Assembly: GCA_001790205.1 (NCBI GenBank)
Contig: MGBU01000171.1
Coordinates: forward strand, 1 to 36,587
DNA length: 36,587 bases
Reading direction: 5' to 3'
From: Candidatus Rokubacteria bacterium GWA2_73_35
Lineage (GTDB): Bacteria > Methylomirabilota > Methylomirabilia > Rokubacteriales > CSP1-6
The position numbers and the translations under genes were made by a program. Below are positions 1-9,193 of the stretch, piece by piece. Position 1 is the stretch's first letter, and every line of letters begins with the position of its first letter. A model generated the notes under the pieces. That model had not been told where the DNA came from and did not search any database. It saw nothing but the letters and a program-made list of their open reading frames with translations.

Positions 1-1
1 C

Positions 2-1657
2 CTCGCGATGCGGGGCGAGATCAGCGTCGCGCTGAACCGGAACCGGACGCTCGACGAGATCCTCCAGGAGTGCGCCGAGGTCCTGGTGCGGCACCTGCGG
101 CTGGGGATGGCGTGCGTCTTCACCCTGGGCGGCGACGACACCGTCCTCGAGCTGCGGGCGAGCGCGGGCCCGTCACGGCTCCCGGACGACGCCCCGCGGA
201 AGATCGCCGTGGGCGAGTCCGAGATCGGCCTGATCGCCGAGGAGCGCCGGCCGCACGCGACGAACGCGCTCGGCGACGATCCCCGCCTGCGCGACCCGGA
301 GTGGGCGCGGCAGGAAGGGCTGGTGGCCTTCGTCGGCCATCCGCTCGTGGTCGAGGATCGGCTCGTGGGCGTCCTCGCCGCCTACGCGACGCAGCCGCTC
401 GACGTCGTGGACCTCAGCGGCGTCGCGTCGGCGGCCGGCGAGATCGCGCAGTGCATCGAGCGCAAGCGCGTGGGGGAGGCGCTGCACGGCAGCGAGGCGC
501 AGGTGCGGCAGCTCCAGAAGATCGAGGCCGTCGGACGCCTGGCGGGCGGCATCGCGCACGATTTCAACAACCTGCTGACCGTCATCACGGGCTACAGCCA
601 TCTGGCGCTCCAGGGCATGGCCGCCGACGATCCGCGGCGCGAGGGGATCGAGATCATCGCGACGACCGCCGAGCACGCCGGCCTGCTGACGCGGCAGCTC
701 CTGGCCTTCAGCCGCAAGCAGGTGCTCGCGCCCGCGGTGCTCGACCTGAACGACCTCGTGCCCGCCATGACCGACATGCTGCAGCGGCTGATCGGCGAGG
801 ACGTCGAGCTCGTCTTCAGCCCGTGGCCGGACCTCGACCGGGTGAAGGTGGACCTGGGCCAGCTCGAGCAGGTCATCGTCAACCTCGTCGTGAACGCCCG
901 CGACGCGATGCCGGACGGCGGCCGGATCACCATCGAGACGGCGAACGTCGAGCTGGGAGAGTACTTCGCGCGCCAGCACAGCGGCGTGAGCCCCGGCCCG
1001 CACGTGATGCTGGCCGTCAGCGACACGGGCACGGGCATGGACGCCGAGACGCAGTCGCACATGTTCGAGCCCTTCTTCACGACGAAGGAGCCGGGCAAGG
1101 GCACCGGGCTCGGCCTGGCGACGGTCTACGGCATCGTCAGGCAGAGCGGCGGGAGCATCTGGGTCTACAGCGAGCCGGGGGCCGGGAGCACGTTCAAGAT
1201 CTACTTCCCGCGCGTCGAGGGCGAGCCGGAGAAGGTGAAGGTCCCGACCGAGCCGCCGGCGCGCGGGAGCGAGACCGTGCTGGTCGTCGAGGACGAGAAC
1301 GAGGTGCGCACGCTCGTGCAGGGGATCCTCGCGGACTACGGCTACACCGTGCTCGGCGCCGGCCGGAGCGCCGAGGCGCTCCGGCTCGTCGAGGGCCACG
1401 CGGGGCCGATCCACCTGCTGGTGACGGACATGGTGATGCCCGAGATGAGCGGGTCGAGCCTGGCCGAGCGGCTCCTCCCGCTCCGCCCGGAGATGGCCGT
1501 GCTCTACATGTCGGGCTACACGGACCACGCGGTCGTCAGCCACGGGCGCCTGGACCGCGGCACGCCCTACATCCAGAAGCCGTTCACGCCCGACGCCCTG
1601 GCCCGCAAGGTCCGCGCCGTGCTGGATGCCGCGGCCGCGCCGGAGCTGGTCGGGTAG
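2..1657 (+). CDS. GAF-domain hybrid sensor histidine kinase with C-terminal receiver (5' end cut by window)
   Basis: Two-component hybrid kinase that autophosphorylates a histidine and passes the phosphate to its own receiver domain. Numbering from the ATG at 8: GAF-like sensor about 1-155; HisKA dimerisation helix with the phosphoacceptor in GIAHDFNN (His184); HATPase_c about 280-400 with N-box ([14 protein letters not shown]), G1 (DTGTGMD) and G2 (GKGTGLGLA); receiver about 420-540 with the acidic pair in VVEDENE, phosphoacceptor Asp474 in [11 protein letters not shown] and the Lys of the QKPF motif. There is no DNA-binding output domain and no membrane segment in the visible part, so it is probably a cytosolic relay kinase signalling to an unlinked partner. 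The frame stays open to the left edge and the GAF domain begins almost at once, so the ATG at 8 is probably internal and more sensor sequence lies outside. It ends 33 bp before the convergent panE-like gene. Confidence 0.93.
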   Translation, partial: LAMRGEISVALNRNRTLDEILQECAEVLVRHLRLGMACVFTLGGDDTVLELRASAGPSRLPDDAPRKIAVGESEIGLIAEERRPHATNALGDDPRLRDPEWARQEGLVAFVGHPLVVEDRLVGVLAAYATQPLDVVDLSGVASAAGEIAQCIERKRVGEALHGSEAQVRQLQKIEAVGRLAGGIAHDFNNLLTVITGYSHLALQGMAADDPRREGIEIIATTAEHAGLLTRQLLAFSRKQVLAPAVLDLNDLVPAMTDMLQRLIGEDVELVFSPWPDLDRVKVDLGQLEQVIVNLVVNARDAMPDGGRITIETANVELGEYFARQHSGVSPGPHVMLAVSDTGTGMDAETQSHMFEPFFTTKEPGKGTGLGLATVYGIVRQSGGSIWVYSEPGAGSTFKIYFPRVEGEPEKVKVPTEPPARGSETVLVVEDENEVRTLVQGILADYGYTVLGAGRSAEALRLVEGHAGPIHLLVTDMVMPEMSGSSLAERLLPLRPEMAVLYMSGYTDHAVVSHGRLDRGTPYIQKPFTPDALARKVRAVLDAAAAPELVG

Positions 1658-1690
1658 CCCCGGCGCCCGGCCCGGCCGGACGCCGCCGCC

Positions 1691-2746
1691 TCACACGCCC
1701 GCGCGGGAGAGCGTGAGCCCGATGTTCTCGGGCGCCGGCTTCCGCGCGCCGCGCTCCACGTCGCTCACGACCTCGACCACGGCCGCCGAGACCGGCGTCG
1801 GCACGCCGCCCTCGCGCCCGCGCGCGACCACGTAGCCGTTCATGTGGTCGATCTCGGTCGGGCGCCCCTTGGCCACGTCCTGGGCCATGGACGCGCGCCA
1901 GTTGGGCCCGCCCGCGGCGGTCGGCGTGAGCAGCCGGTCGAGCGCCTCCCACGTCTCGCGCCGGCCGGCGTCGGCCCACTGCTCGGCGGCCGCGCCGCTG
2001 AACGGCGGCACGCGGTAGCCGCACGCGAGGCCCACGCGGGCCGACTCCGCGGCGAGGTGGATCGTGATCGCGCGCCCCACCTCGCTCGAAGCGATCTCGA
2101 GCGAGCCGAGGCCGGAGATCGCCTGGACCGGGTTGCCCATGGCGTTCGCGCAGAGCTTCGACCACCGCTCGCCCCAGAGGTTGTCCGTCACCTGGGCGCC
2201 GTCCACCACCGAGAGCAGCTCGGCCAGCTCCCGCGCGCGCGGCGTACGCCGACCGTCGTGCTCCCCCACGCGGAAGACGTCGTGGCCCGTGCCCCGGCTG
2301 CGCCCCAGGCCGCGCTCCACCTGGCCGGGCGTCCAGAGCGCCACGCCGATCTTCGACATGACGAGCCCCACGGCGCGCGAGGCGCCGGCGACGGCCGCGA
2401 CCGTCGGGTCGGGCCAGCAGTTCTGCGCGGCGACGACGTAGCCGTCGGGACCCAGGTGGCGGAGCGCGAGCTGCGTCGCCCACGCGGTGTCGTAGGCCTT
2501 CAGCGCGACGAAGGCGACCGCGAAGTCGCGGGGCAGGCGCGCGGCCTCGCCGAGGTGCACGGCCGCCGGGCGCGCCTCGAAGGGCTCGTGCGGGCCGCTG
2601 ACGGCCAGGCCGCGCTGCCGGATCACCTCGACCTGCTCGGCCCACGGATCGACGAGCGTCACGTCGTGGCCGGCGCGCGCGAGGAACGCGCCGAGGTAGC
2701 TGCCGATCGCCCCGGCGCCGACGAAGAGGAGCTTGCGGGTGGTCAT
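1691..2746 (-). CDS. panE: 2-dehydropantoate 2-reductase (ketopantoate reductase family)
   Basis: NADPH-dependent reduction of ketopantoate to pantoate in pantothenate/CoA synthesis is the classic family reaction. The N-terminal Rossmann motif FVGAGAIGSYLG starts around residue 7. The C-terminal domain keeps the family signatures: the catalytic Lys in WSKLCANAMGNP and the catalytic Glu in PTEIDHMNG. About 351 aa is slightly long for the family (290-340). The frame could also begin at a GTG at 2752, but a TAGAGT hexamer (minus strand, 2759-2754) lies 7 bp before the ATG at 2746, so the GTG would sit inside or upstream of the expected transcription start; I chose the ATG. There is no Shine-Dalgarno site. 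No other pantothenate gene is nearby, and many paralogues in such genomes act on other 2-oxo acids, so the exact substrate is uncertain. Confidence 0.88.
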   Translation of the reverse strand: MTTRKLLFVGAGAIGSYLGAFLARAGHDVTLVDPWAEQVEVIRQRGLAVSGPHEPFEARPAAVHLGEAARLPRDFAVAFVALKAYDTAWATQLALRHLGPDGYVVAAQNCWPDPTVAAVAGASRAVGLVMSKIGVALWTPGQVERGLGRSRGTGHDVFRVGEHDGRRTPRARELAELLSVVDGAQVTDNLWGERWSKLCANAMGNPVQAISGLGSLEIASSEVGRAITIHLAAESARVGLACGYRVPPFSGAAAEQWADAGRRETWEALDRLLTPTAAGGPNWRASMAQDVAKGRPTEIDHMNGYVVARGREGGVPTPVSAAVVEVVSDVERGARKPAPENIGLTLSRAGV

Positions 2747-2753
2747 GGCCACG

Positions 2754-2759
2754 ACTCTA
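2754..2759 (-). promoter_or_regulatory. Candidate -10 hexamer TAGAGT for panE, leaderless arrangement
   Basis: On the minus strand TAGAGT lies 7 bp before the ATG at 2746, which would put the transcription start at or next to the start codon. An overlapping TATAGA (2761-2756) is an alternative. No convincing -35 was seen. The call rests on a recurrent pattern in this window, not on a single strong match. Confidence 0.35.
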
Positions 2760-2789
2760 TATCACACCGCGCCAGCGAGGATCACACGG

Positions 2790-2945
2790 CGCCCGGGAGG
2801 CGGGGCCGGGGAGGGGTCGCTCGACCACGCGGCACGCGATCGCATCCCCGTTGGGCGGCTGGGCTCCATCCGGACGCGCGAGGCCCGCATTGGCGTGGAG
2901 GGAACGGGTTCTCGTCGACCCCTCCCCGGCCCCGCCTCCCGGGCG
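2790..2945. repeat. 30-bp perfect inverted repeat with 96-nt loop (156-bp element)
   Basis: Bases 2790-2819 are the exact reverse complement of 2916-2945, with 2820-2915 between them. The arms are almost pure G/C (GGAGGCGGGGCCGGGGAGGG inside the left arm). The element lies between the panE start (2746) and the end of the RND operon (3006), all on the minus strand. As RNA it would form a very stable long stem, so it may terminate or insulate transcription from the pump operon towards panE, or encode a structured RNA. As DNA it has the size of a miniature transposable element, but I see no target-site duplication at its edges. The rest of the 2747-3005 gap shows no credible gene. Confidence 0.75.
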
Positions 2946-3005
2946 AGCCGCGGATCCCGCCGCCGCCCGAGCGTCTCCCGATTTCGTCGTCGTGAATGAT
3001 CGGGG

Positions 3006-6000
3006 CTAGAGGCGGTCGCGGAATGGGTCGGGCGCCGGCGCGCGGCTGCCGGGAGGCTCGCCGGGCCCGCCGACCGGCCCGGGCTCCGGCGCGGCCGCGG
3101 CGACCCACCCGGCGCGCGTGAGGCCCACGGCCGCGAGCGCCCGCCCGAGCGCGCGGCGCGGGCGCGCGGGGACCGCCCGGCCGGCGGGGCGGCGGGCGCC
3201 GAGCCAGGCGCCGAGGTCGTCGAGCAGCGAGTAGGCGACCGGCGTCGCCACCAGCGTCAGCAGCAGCGACAGCGTCTGGCCCCCGATGATGACCACCGCG
3301 ATCACCCGGCGCTCCTCGGCGCCGGGGCCCGTGCCGACCGCGAGCGGGATCATGCCCGCGACGAACGTGAGCGTGGTCATCAAGATCGGCCGCAGGCGGT
3401 CGCGGTTGCCCTGGAGGATGGCGGCGAGCCGGTCCATCCCCTCGGCGCGGAGCGTGTTCATGTGGTCGATCTGGAGGATCGCGTTCTTCTTGACCACGCC
3501 GAAGAGCACGAGGATCCCGAGCGCGGAGTAGAGGTTCAGCGTGTTGCCGGTGAGCCAGAGCGAGACGAGGGCGAACGGCACCGACAGGGGCAGCGACAAC
3601 AAGATCGTGAACGGGTGCACGAGGCTCTCGAACTGGGCGGCCAGGATCATGTACATGAACACGACGGACAGGGCGAAGGCCATGACCAGCTCGCCGAAGG
3701 TCCGCTCGAGCTCCCGCGCGCGCCCGGCGATGCTCGTGTCGTAGCCCCGCGGGAGGTCCATCCGCACGACCTCGTCGCGCAGCGCCTGCACCCGGTCGGC
3801 CAGCGCGAACCCCGGCGCCACGTTGGCGCGCAGGCGCGCCTCGCGGTTGCGGTCCAGGCGGTCGATGCGCGACGCCGTCCACGCGGGCACGAGCGTCACC
3901 AGGTTGTCCAGCCGGACGATGTCGCCGCCCGCGCGGGGCACCCACAGGCGGCCGATCAGGCCGGGGTCGTCCCGGTCCTCCGCGCGCAGCCGGAGCTGCA
4001 CGTCGTACTCGTAGTTCGCGCGCGCGTCGTAGAAGCGGGTGACCTCGTCGTCGCCGCCCACCATGAGCCGGAGCGCCGTGGCGATGTGGGCGGTGTCCAC
4101 CCCGAGGTCGGCCGCGCGGTCGCGGTCGATGCGCACGCGCAGCTCGGGCTTGTCGAGCTTGAGCGTGGTGTCGGCGTCCATGAGGCCGAGGTCGTCGGCG
4201 CGCACCCGCAGGCGCTCGGTGTAGGCGGCCAGGGCCTCGAGGTCCGGACCGCGGAGCACGAAGTCGATGTCGATGAACCCCCCCACGAAGCGGAAGCCCG
4301 TCGGGTTCCGCACCTGGGCGCGGATGTCCCCGCTCGCCGCGCTCCGCAGGCGGCGCCGTACCTCCTGCATCACCGCCTGCTGGGAGCGGTTGCCGCGGAA
4401 GGCCGCGCCGGGATCGGCGCGCAGGAGCCCGCGGGCCAGGCGGTCGAGCGAGAAGACGCGCTCGGCGTGGGGTGCCAGGCCCACGTAGAGCCGCGCCTCG
4501 TTCACCGCGCCGAGGAACGAGCCGCCGGTCGTAGCGAGCACCAGCCGCACGCCGGGCACGCGTCGGATCTCGGCGTCCACGCGGCGCACGAGGTCGTCCA
4601 TGGCGGGCAGGCTGGTGCCCTGGGGCGCCGCGAGCCGCACCTCGAACTCGCCCTCGTCCACGCCGCTCGGCAGGTAGTCCTTGCCAAGGAGGCCGTAGAG
4701 CGGGACCGCGGAGCCCGCGACGGCCAGGGCGAGGAGGCTCACGGCGAGCCGGTGGCGCATGCAGCGGGCCAGCGTGGCGGCGTAGCCCTGGTCGAGCCAG
4801 CGGTAGAAGCCGCGCCGCGAGCGCGCCAGGCCCGCGCCGTCCGCCGGCGCGCGCTCCGGGTGCAGGAGCCGGGCGCTCATCATGGGCGTGAGCGTGAAGG
4901 ACACGAGCAGGCTCACCAGCACGGCCACGCCCGCGGTGAGGCCGAACTGGTAGAGGAAGCGTCCCGAGACGCTCGACATGAACGACACGGGCACGAAGAT
5001 CACCACGAGCGAGAACGTCGTGGCCATGACGGCCAGGCCGATGTCCGCGGTGGCCGCGCGGGCGGCCTCGAACGGCCGCATCCGCTTCTCCTCCATGAAG
5101 CGGAAGATGTTCTCGAGGATGACGATGGCGTCGTCGATGACCACGCCCACCATGAGCACCAGCGCGAGCATCGTGACGCTGTTGAGCGTGAACCCGAGCG
5201 CGCGCATCATCGCGAAGGTGGTGACGAGCGAGGCCGGGATGGCCACGGCCGCGATCACCGTGGAGGCCCAGTTCCGCATGAACGCGAGGACGACCAGGGA
5301 CGCCAGGATCGAGCCCAGGACCAGGTGCACGTTGATCTCGTGCAGGGCCGCGTAGATGTAGCGGGACTGGTCCTGGAGGACCTCGACCCGCACGCCGCGG
5401 GGAAGCTGGGCCGCCGCCTGGGCGAGGCTCGCGCGCGCCGCCTCGATCGTCTTCACCGTGTTGGCGCCGGACTGGCGGCGCACCTCGAGGAACACCGCGG
5501 GCGAGCCGTTCAGGCGGGCGATGGAGCGCTGCTCCTTGACGCCGTCCTTCGCCCGCCCGAGGTCGCGGATCCTCACGGGGACGCCGCCGACCGTGGCCAC
5601 GACCAGCTCGTCGAAGGCCTGCGCGTCGGGCAGGCGCCCCAGGGTCCGGAGCGAGTGCTCGCGCGTCGGGCCGGTCACGTTGCCGCCGGGCAGGTCGGTG
5701 TTCTGGCGCACGAGCGCCTCGCGCACGGCGGTGATCGGCAGCCGGAAGGCGGCCAGCCGGTCGGCGTCGATCCAGACGTTGATGGCACGCTCCCGTCCGC
5801 CGACGATCTGCACCTGGCCGACGCCGCTCGCGCGCTCGAGCCGGAGCTTGACGACCTTGTCGGCCAGCTCCGTCAGCTCGCGGATGGGCCGGTCGCCGGA
5901 CAGCGCCACCGTCAGCACCGGGGCCGACTCGTTGTCGAACTTCGACACGATGGGCGGCTCGGCGTCCCGCGGCAGGTCGCGCAGCACCGTCGCCACGCGG

Positions 6001-6332
6001 TCGCGGACGTCCTGGGCGGCGGTCTCGATGTCCTGGTCGAGGCCGAACGTGATGATGACGATGGAGCTGCCGGCGGAGGCGATCGAGCGCAGCTCGTCGA
6101 TGCCCGCGACCGTGTTGACGGCCTCCTCGATCCGCTGGGAGACCTGGACCTCGACCTCCTCGGCGGCGGCGCCGGGAAGCTGGGTGCGGATGATCACGGT
6201 CGGCAGGTCGACCACCGGGAAGCGGTCGACGCCCAGGCGGAACCAGGACACGGCGCCCACCACGACGAGGGACAGGACCAGCATGGCCGCGAACACCGGC
6301 CGGCGGATGCAGACCTCGGCGAGCCGCTGCAC
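3006..6332 (-). CDS. RND efflux pump inner-membrane permease (HAE1/AcrB-like)
   Basis: Proton-driven trimeric pump of the resistance-nodulation-division family, spanning the inner membrane and working with a periplasmic adaptor and an outer-membrane channel. At 1108 aa it has the usual family length plus a Pro/Gly/Arg-rich tail of about 60 residues. The N-terminus (LAEVCIRRPVFAAMLVLSLV) is the standard first membrane helix. The proton-relay aspartates are present in GVVIDDAIVILENIF (Asp400, Asp401), and the partner lysine in FGVVKKNAILQIDHMN (Lys949, corresponding to AcrB Lys940), so the pump looks intact. The start is GTG at 6332, 6 bp after the stop of the adaptor gene, so the two form an operon. 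No outer-membrane factor gene is in the window. The substrate (hydrophobic drugs, solvents or lipids) cannot be told from sequence. Confidence 0.95.
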   Translation of the reverse strand: MQRLAEVCIRRPVFAAMLVLSLVVVGAVSWFRLGVDRFPVVDLPTVIIRTQLPGAAAEEVEVQVSQRIEEAVNTVAGIDELRSIASAGSSIVIITFGLDQDIETAAQDVRDRVATVLRDLPRDAEPPIVSKFDNESAPVLTVALSGDRPIRELTELADKVVKLRLERASGVGQVQIVGGRERAINVWIDADRLAAFRLPITAVREALVRQNTDLPGGNVTGPTREHSLRTLGRLPDAQAFDELVVATVGGVPVRIRDLGRAKDGVKEQRSIARLNGSPAVFLEVRRQSGANTVKTIEAARASLAQAAAQLPRGVRVEVLQDQSRYIYAALHEINVHLVLGSILASLVVLAFMRNWASTVIAAVAIPASLVTTFAMMRALGFTLNSVTMLALVLMVGVVIDDAIVILENIFRFMEEKRMRPFEAARAATADIGLAVMATTFSLVVIFVPVSFMSSVSGRFLYQFGLTAGVAVLVSLLVSFTLTPMMSARLLHPERAPADGAGLARSRRGFYRWLDQGYAATLARCMRHRLAVSLLALAVAGSAVPLYGLLGKDYLPSGVDEGEFEVRLAAPQGTSLPAMDDLVRRVDAEIRRVPGVRLVLATTGGSFLGAVNEARLYVGLAPHAERVFSLDRLARGLLRADPGAAFRGNRSQQAVMQEVRRRLRSAASGDIRAQVRNPTGFRFVGGFIDIDFVLRGPDLEALAAYTERLRVRADDLGLMDADTTLKLDKPELRVRIDRDRAADLGVDTAHIATALRLMVGGDDEVTRFYDARANYEYDVQLRLRAEDRDDPGLIGRLWVPRAGGDIVRLDNLVTLVPAWTASRIDRLDRNREARLRANVAPGFALADRVQALRDEVVRMDLPRGYDTSIAGRARELERTFGELVMAFALSVVFMYMILAAQFESLVHPFTILLSLPLSVPFALVSLWLTGNTLNLYSALGILVLFGVVKKNAILQIDHMNTLRAEGMDRLAAILQGNRDRLRPILMTTLTFVAGMIPLAVGTGPGAEERRVIAVVIIGGQTLSLLLTLVATPVAYSLLDDLGAWLGARRPAGRAVPARPRRALGRALAAVGLTRAGWVAAAAPEPGPVGGPGEPPGSRAPAPDPFRDRL

Positions 6333-6338
6333 GACGCG

Positions 6339-7703
6339 CTACCGGCGCCCGGCCGGGGCCGCGGTGACGGGCGCCCCGTCCTGGAGCTGGGCGAGGCCCG
6401 AGGTGGCGACCTGCTCGCCCGGGCGCGCGCCGGTCACGACCTCGATCATCCCCTCCTGGCGGGCGCCGAGCGTCACCGTGCGCTCGCGCGCGGCGCCGTC
6501 CGCGACGACGAAGACGCGGGTGAGCCCGGCGAAGTAGGACACCGCGCCCTCCGGCACGAAGGCCACGTCACGGTCCTCGCGCAGCACGACGGCGCCGCGC
6601 GCGAACAGCCCGGGCTTCAGGAGCCCCTCGCGGTTGGGCACCTCCGCCTCGAGCAGCACCGTGCGGCTCGTCACGTCCACGGCGGGGCTCACGCGCGTGA
6701 CGCGCCCCGCGAAGGCGCGGCCCCCCGCCGACTCCACGCGGAGCCGGACGGTCTGGCCCGGCCGGACCTCGAGGGCGGCGCGCTCTGCCACAGTCCCCAC
6801 AAATTTGAGCGGGTCGCTCCGGACGATCGTGAACACGGGAGTGTTCTCCGGGGCGTACTGGCCCGGGTTCAGGTGACGCCGCGCGACGGCGCCCTCGATC
6901 GGGGCGCGCAGGGTGGCGTCGGTCAGCTTCTTGCGGGCCAGGCCGAGGTCGGCCTCGCGGCGCTTGAGGTCGGCCTCGGCCACGCGCACCCCCGACCGGT
7001 CGCTCTCGAGCTGGGCCTCGGCGACGCGCACGCGGTCGGGGTACTGGCGCAGCTCCACCTGGGAGGTCTCGTGCTGCGCGAGCGCCGACTCGTACTGGGT
7101 GCGGGCCACGTCCAGCTCGCGCTGGGCGACGAGCGCGCCCTTGACCAGCGTGCGCATGCGCTCGAGGTTGACCCGCGTCTCCTCGAGCGCGGCCCGGCTT
7201 CGGTTCAGCCCGGCCTCGAGCGAGCGACGGCTCTCGCGGACCTGCTGGAGCTGGGCGTGGGCGGCCTCGGCCTGGGCGCGCGCCCGGGCGAGCCCGTCGC
7301 GCGCCGCGCCGAGCCCCGCGTCGGCCTGCGCCAGGCCGAGGGTGAGCTCGCGCGGATCCAGCTCGGCCACCACCTGGCCGGCCCGCACCCGGTCGCCGAG
7401 GTCGACGAGGAGCCGGGCGACGGTGCCCGGGATGGACGTGTTGAGGATCACTTCCTCCCACGCGAGGAGGCTGCCCGTCACGTCCACCGTGCGCTCCACC
7501 GCGCGGGCCTCGACGCGGGCGACGTTGACGGCGACGGCGCGGGTCGCCGCGGCCCTGGTCCTGGCCGCCTCCACCGCGCTCGAGGAATCGCCCCAGCAGC
7601 CGGCCAGGGCCAGCGCGACGCCCGCGAGCGCCACCGCGCGCGCGGCGGGCCCAGGGGCCCGGCGCGGGCGGGGGCCGCCCGTCTCGCCGAGTCTCGCTCT
7701 CAC
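6339..7703 (-). CDS. RND efflux periplasmic adaptor (membrane fusion protein), lipoprotein
   Basis: Adaptor linking the RND permease to an outer-membrane channel. After an Arg-rich n-region and hydrophobic stretch (ALAGVALALAGC) a lipobox cysteine is followed by the biotinyl-lipoyl-like half (VNVARVEARAVERTVDVTG; NTSIPGTVARLLVDLGDRVR), a long alpha-helical hairpin of about 120 residues, the second lipoyl half (APIEGAVARRHLNPGQY), then beta-barrel and membrane-proximal domains. The frame extends to an ATG at 7757, but TACACT at 7715-7710 on the minus strand lies 6 bp before a GTG at 7703. This would place the transcription start on that GTG, so I start there (454 aa). The gene is first in the operon with the permease 6 bp downstream. 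A hairpin of this length suits TolC-like partners. Confidence 0.9.
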   Translation of the reverse strand: MRARLGETGGPRPRRAPGPAARAVALAGVALALAGCWGDSSSAVEAARTRAAATRAVAVNVARVEARAVERTVDVTGSLLAWEEVILNTSIPGTVARLLVDLGDRVRAGQVVAELDPRELTLGLAQADAGLGAARDGLARARAQAEAAHAQLQQVRESRRSLEAGLNRSRAALEETRVNLERMRTLVKGALVAQRELDVARTQYESALAQHETSQVELRQYPDRVRVAEAQLESDRSGVRVAEADLKRREADLGLARKKLTDATLRAPIEGAVARRHLNPGQYAPENTPVFTIVRSDPLKFVGTVAERAALEVRPGQTVRLRVESAGGRAFAGRVTRVSPAVDVTSRTVLLEAEVPNREGLLKPGLFARGAVVLREDRDVAFVPEGAVSYFAGLTRVFVVADGAARERTVTLGARQEGMIEVVTGARPGEQVATSGLAQLQDGAPVTAAPAGRR

Positions 7704-7709
7704 GGGTCC

Positions 7710-7715
7710 AGTGTA
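7710..7715 (-). promoter_or_regulatory. Candidate -10 TACACT of the RND pump operon; predicted leaderless GTG start
   Basis: TACACT on the minus strand is followed by 6 bp and then GTG at 7703, the spacing expected if RNA polymerase starts on the GTG itself. The -35 region is not recognisable. The position also overlaps the 5' part of the longer adaptor frame, arguing against the ATG at 7757. Confidence 0.4.
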
Positions 7716-7743
7716 TTCCTGGCGGGCGCTCAGGGGCACACGA

Positions 7744-8205
7744 TCAGCCGGCCGCACCTCTCAATTCCCGGACGTGCTCGGCCCAGTGGCGGGCCAGCAG
7801 CTCGAGCCGCTGCCGTCCCGTCAGCACCTCGCCCGACGCCCGCCGGAGGCACGGCCGGTCGAGATCGGGCGCGCGGCGCACGGCGTGCGCCAGCCGGGCG
7901 TGCGCCTGGCGCACCGCCTGGAGCAGCTCGTCGAAGGTCTCGTGCTCGTGCAGACGGCGGCAGACCTCGTTCACGGTGTCGGAGTCGCCCGCCACCGGCC
8001 ACACCGGCCCGCCGAGGACCGCGGACTCGATGCCCCACGCGGTGGCGTCGTGGAAGTAGAGGAAGTGCATCAACACGTCGCGGGCCTGCCAGCGATCGAC
8101 CCGCGCGCCGGTCGCGCGGCCCGGGCCCTCGAACCAGGCGAGGGCGTCCTGCACCACGCGGTCGAGATCGGCGAGCAGCGCGTCCTTCGAGGGCGGCGCG
8201 CTCAT
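7744..8205 (-). CDS. DinB/maleylpyruvate-isomerase-fold small protein (ClbS/DfsB-like)
   Basis: A 153-aa all-helical protein of the DinB-fold superfamily. It shows the family's typical N-terminal helix (KDALLADLDRVVQDALAWFE), a histidine-rich metal-site helix (DVLMHFLYFHDATAWGIES) and a C-terminal HxxxH pair (ELLARHWAEHVRELR), which together could bind a divalent metal. Relatives include thiol-dependent S-transferases and the ClbS/DfsB group; the substrate here is unknown. It starts at ATG 8205, 22 bp after the stop of the luciferase-like gene at 8228-9193, and the two are probably co-transcribed. The open frame continues far upstream antisense to that gene, but the extension is a GC artefact. 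Confidence 0.78.
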   Translation of the reverse strand: MSAPPSKDALLADLDRVVQDALAWFEGPGRATGARVDRWQARDVLMHFLYFHDATAWGIESAVLGGPVWPVAGDSDTVNEVCRRLHEHETFDELLQAVRQAHARLAHAVRRAPDLDRPCLRRASGEVLTGRQRLELLARHWAEHVRELRGAAG

Positions 8206-8227
8206 GGGCGGCTGCGGGACGGTCCCG

Positions 8228-9193
8228 TCATGCGCGCAGCCGCGGCAGGATCTCGCGGGTCGTGCGCTCGAGCTGCTCGGCCTGGTCGCCGCCGCCGAAC
8301 CGGAGCACGACGTGGCGGGCGCCGGCGCGCGCGAACCCCTGCAGGCGCTCGAGGCAGCTCGCCGCGTCGCCCGCGTGGAAGCCCTGGACGCGCGCGATCG
8401 CCTCGTAGGGGGCCGCGTAGTAGCCCTCGACGAAGCGGCGCAGCTCGGCCTCGGCGGTCCGCGCGTCGCGGCCGACGTTGAGCGTCGTGTAGAGGGCGGG
8501 CGTCGGCCGCGCGGTGGTACCGCGCTCGGCCCGGGCCGTCGCCAGCACGCGCGCCCAGCCCTCGGCCCACGCCTCGGGCGTGACGCTGTTGGGCATCCAG
8601 CCCTCGGCCAGGCGGCCGGCGCGCTCGGTGGCCGCCGCGACCTCGCCGCCCATCCAGATCGGCGGCCCGCCGGCCCGGTGCGGCGTCGGCAGCAGGCGCG
8701 CCTCGTCGAGGCTCCAGTACCGGCCCTGGAAGGTGAGGCCGCGCTCGCCGGCGTCGGTCCAGAGCTGCCGGCAGATCGCGAGGGACTCGACGAGGCGGCC
8801 GACACGCTGGGCGAACGGCACGCCGGCGTTCTCGAACTCCCGGCGCACGGCGCGCGAGTCGGGGGCGATGCCGACGCCCAGGACGAGCCGCCCCTCGGCC
8901 ACGCGGTCCACGGTCGCGACGGCGTGGGCGAGGACGAGCGGGTGGCGAAGCGCGGGGAGCAGGACCGCGGTGCCGAGCAGGCAGCGCCGGGTCCGCGCCG
9001 CGACGGCGGCGAGCAGCGTCAGCGGCTCGAAGCGCGGCCGCGCGAGGAGCGAGTCGCCCACCCAGATCGAGTCGTAGCCGGCGGCCTCGACGCGCTCGGC
9101 CAGCGCGAGGAGCGGGGCGGCGTCGAGGCGCCCCGACATGACGGCTTCGCGCGTCGGGAGGAGAACGCCGACCCTGATCGACTCGCCGCCCAT
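8228..9193 (-). CDS. LLM-class flavin/F420-dependent oxidoreductase
   Basis: Luciferase-like TIM-barrel oxidoreductase of 321 aa, the usual family length. It begins with a typical strand (IRVGVLLPTREAV), has YDSIWVGDSLLARPRFEPL where family members line the flavin pocket, and AVATVDRVAEGRLVLGVGIA, the conserved segment after the third strand. PIWMGGEVAAATERAGRLAEGWMP is the classical cofactor-binding region. The cofactor could be FMN or deazaflavin F420; F420 is plausible because DinB-fold genes flank it, but this is inference. The ATG at 9193 faces the DinB gene at 9215 across 21 bp containing one symmetric -10 (see that feature). No Shine-Dalgarno site is present, consistent with a leaderless transcript. 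Confidence 0.9.
   Translation of the reverse strand: MGGESIRVGVLLPTREAVMSGRLDAAPLLALAERVEAAGYDSIWVGDSLLARPRFEPLTLLAAVAARTRRCLLGTAVLLPALRHPLVLAHAVATVDRVAEGRLVLGVGIAPDSRAVRREFENAGVPFAQRVGRLVESLAICRQLWTDAGERGLTFQGRYWSLDEARLLPTPHRAGGPPIWMGGEVAAATERAGRLAEGWMPNSVTPEAWAEGWARVLATARAERGTTARPTPALYTTLNVGRDARTAEAELRRFVEGYYAAPYEAIARVQGFHAGDAASCLERLQGFARAGARHVVLRFGGGDQAEQLERTTREILPRLRA

Noticed and set aside
2790-2945. Calling the 30-bp inverted repeat a transposable element outright
   Set aside because: No transposase and no flanking target duplication visible; kept as a repeat only.
3462-8408. Open frame of 1648 codons antisense to the RND pump genes
   Set aside because: Low-complexity Arg/Gly/His/Asp-rich translation with no domain, fully antisense to two intact genes; a product of roughly 73% GC.
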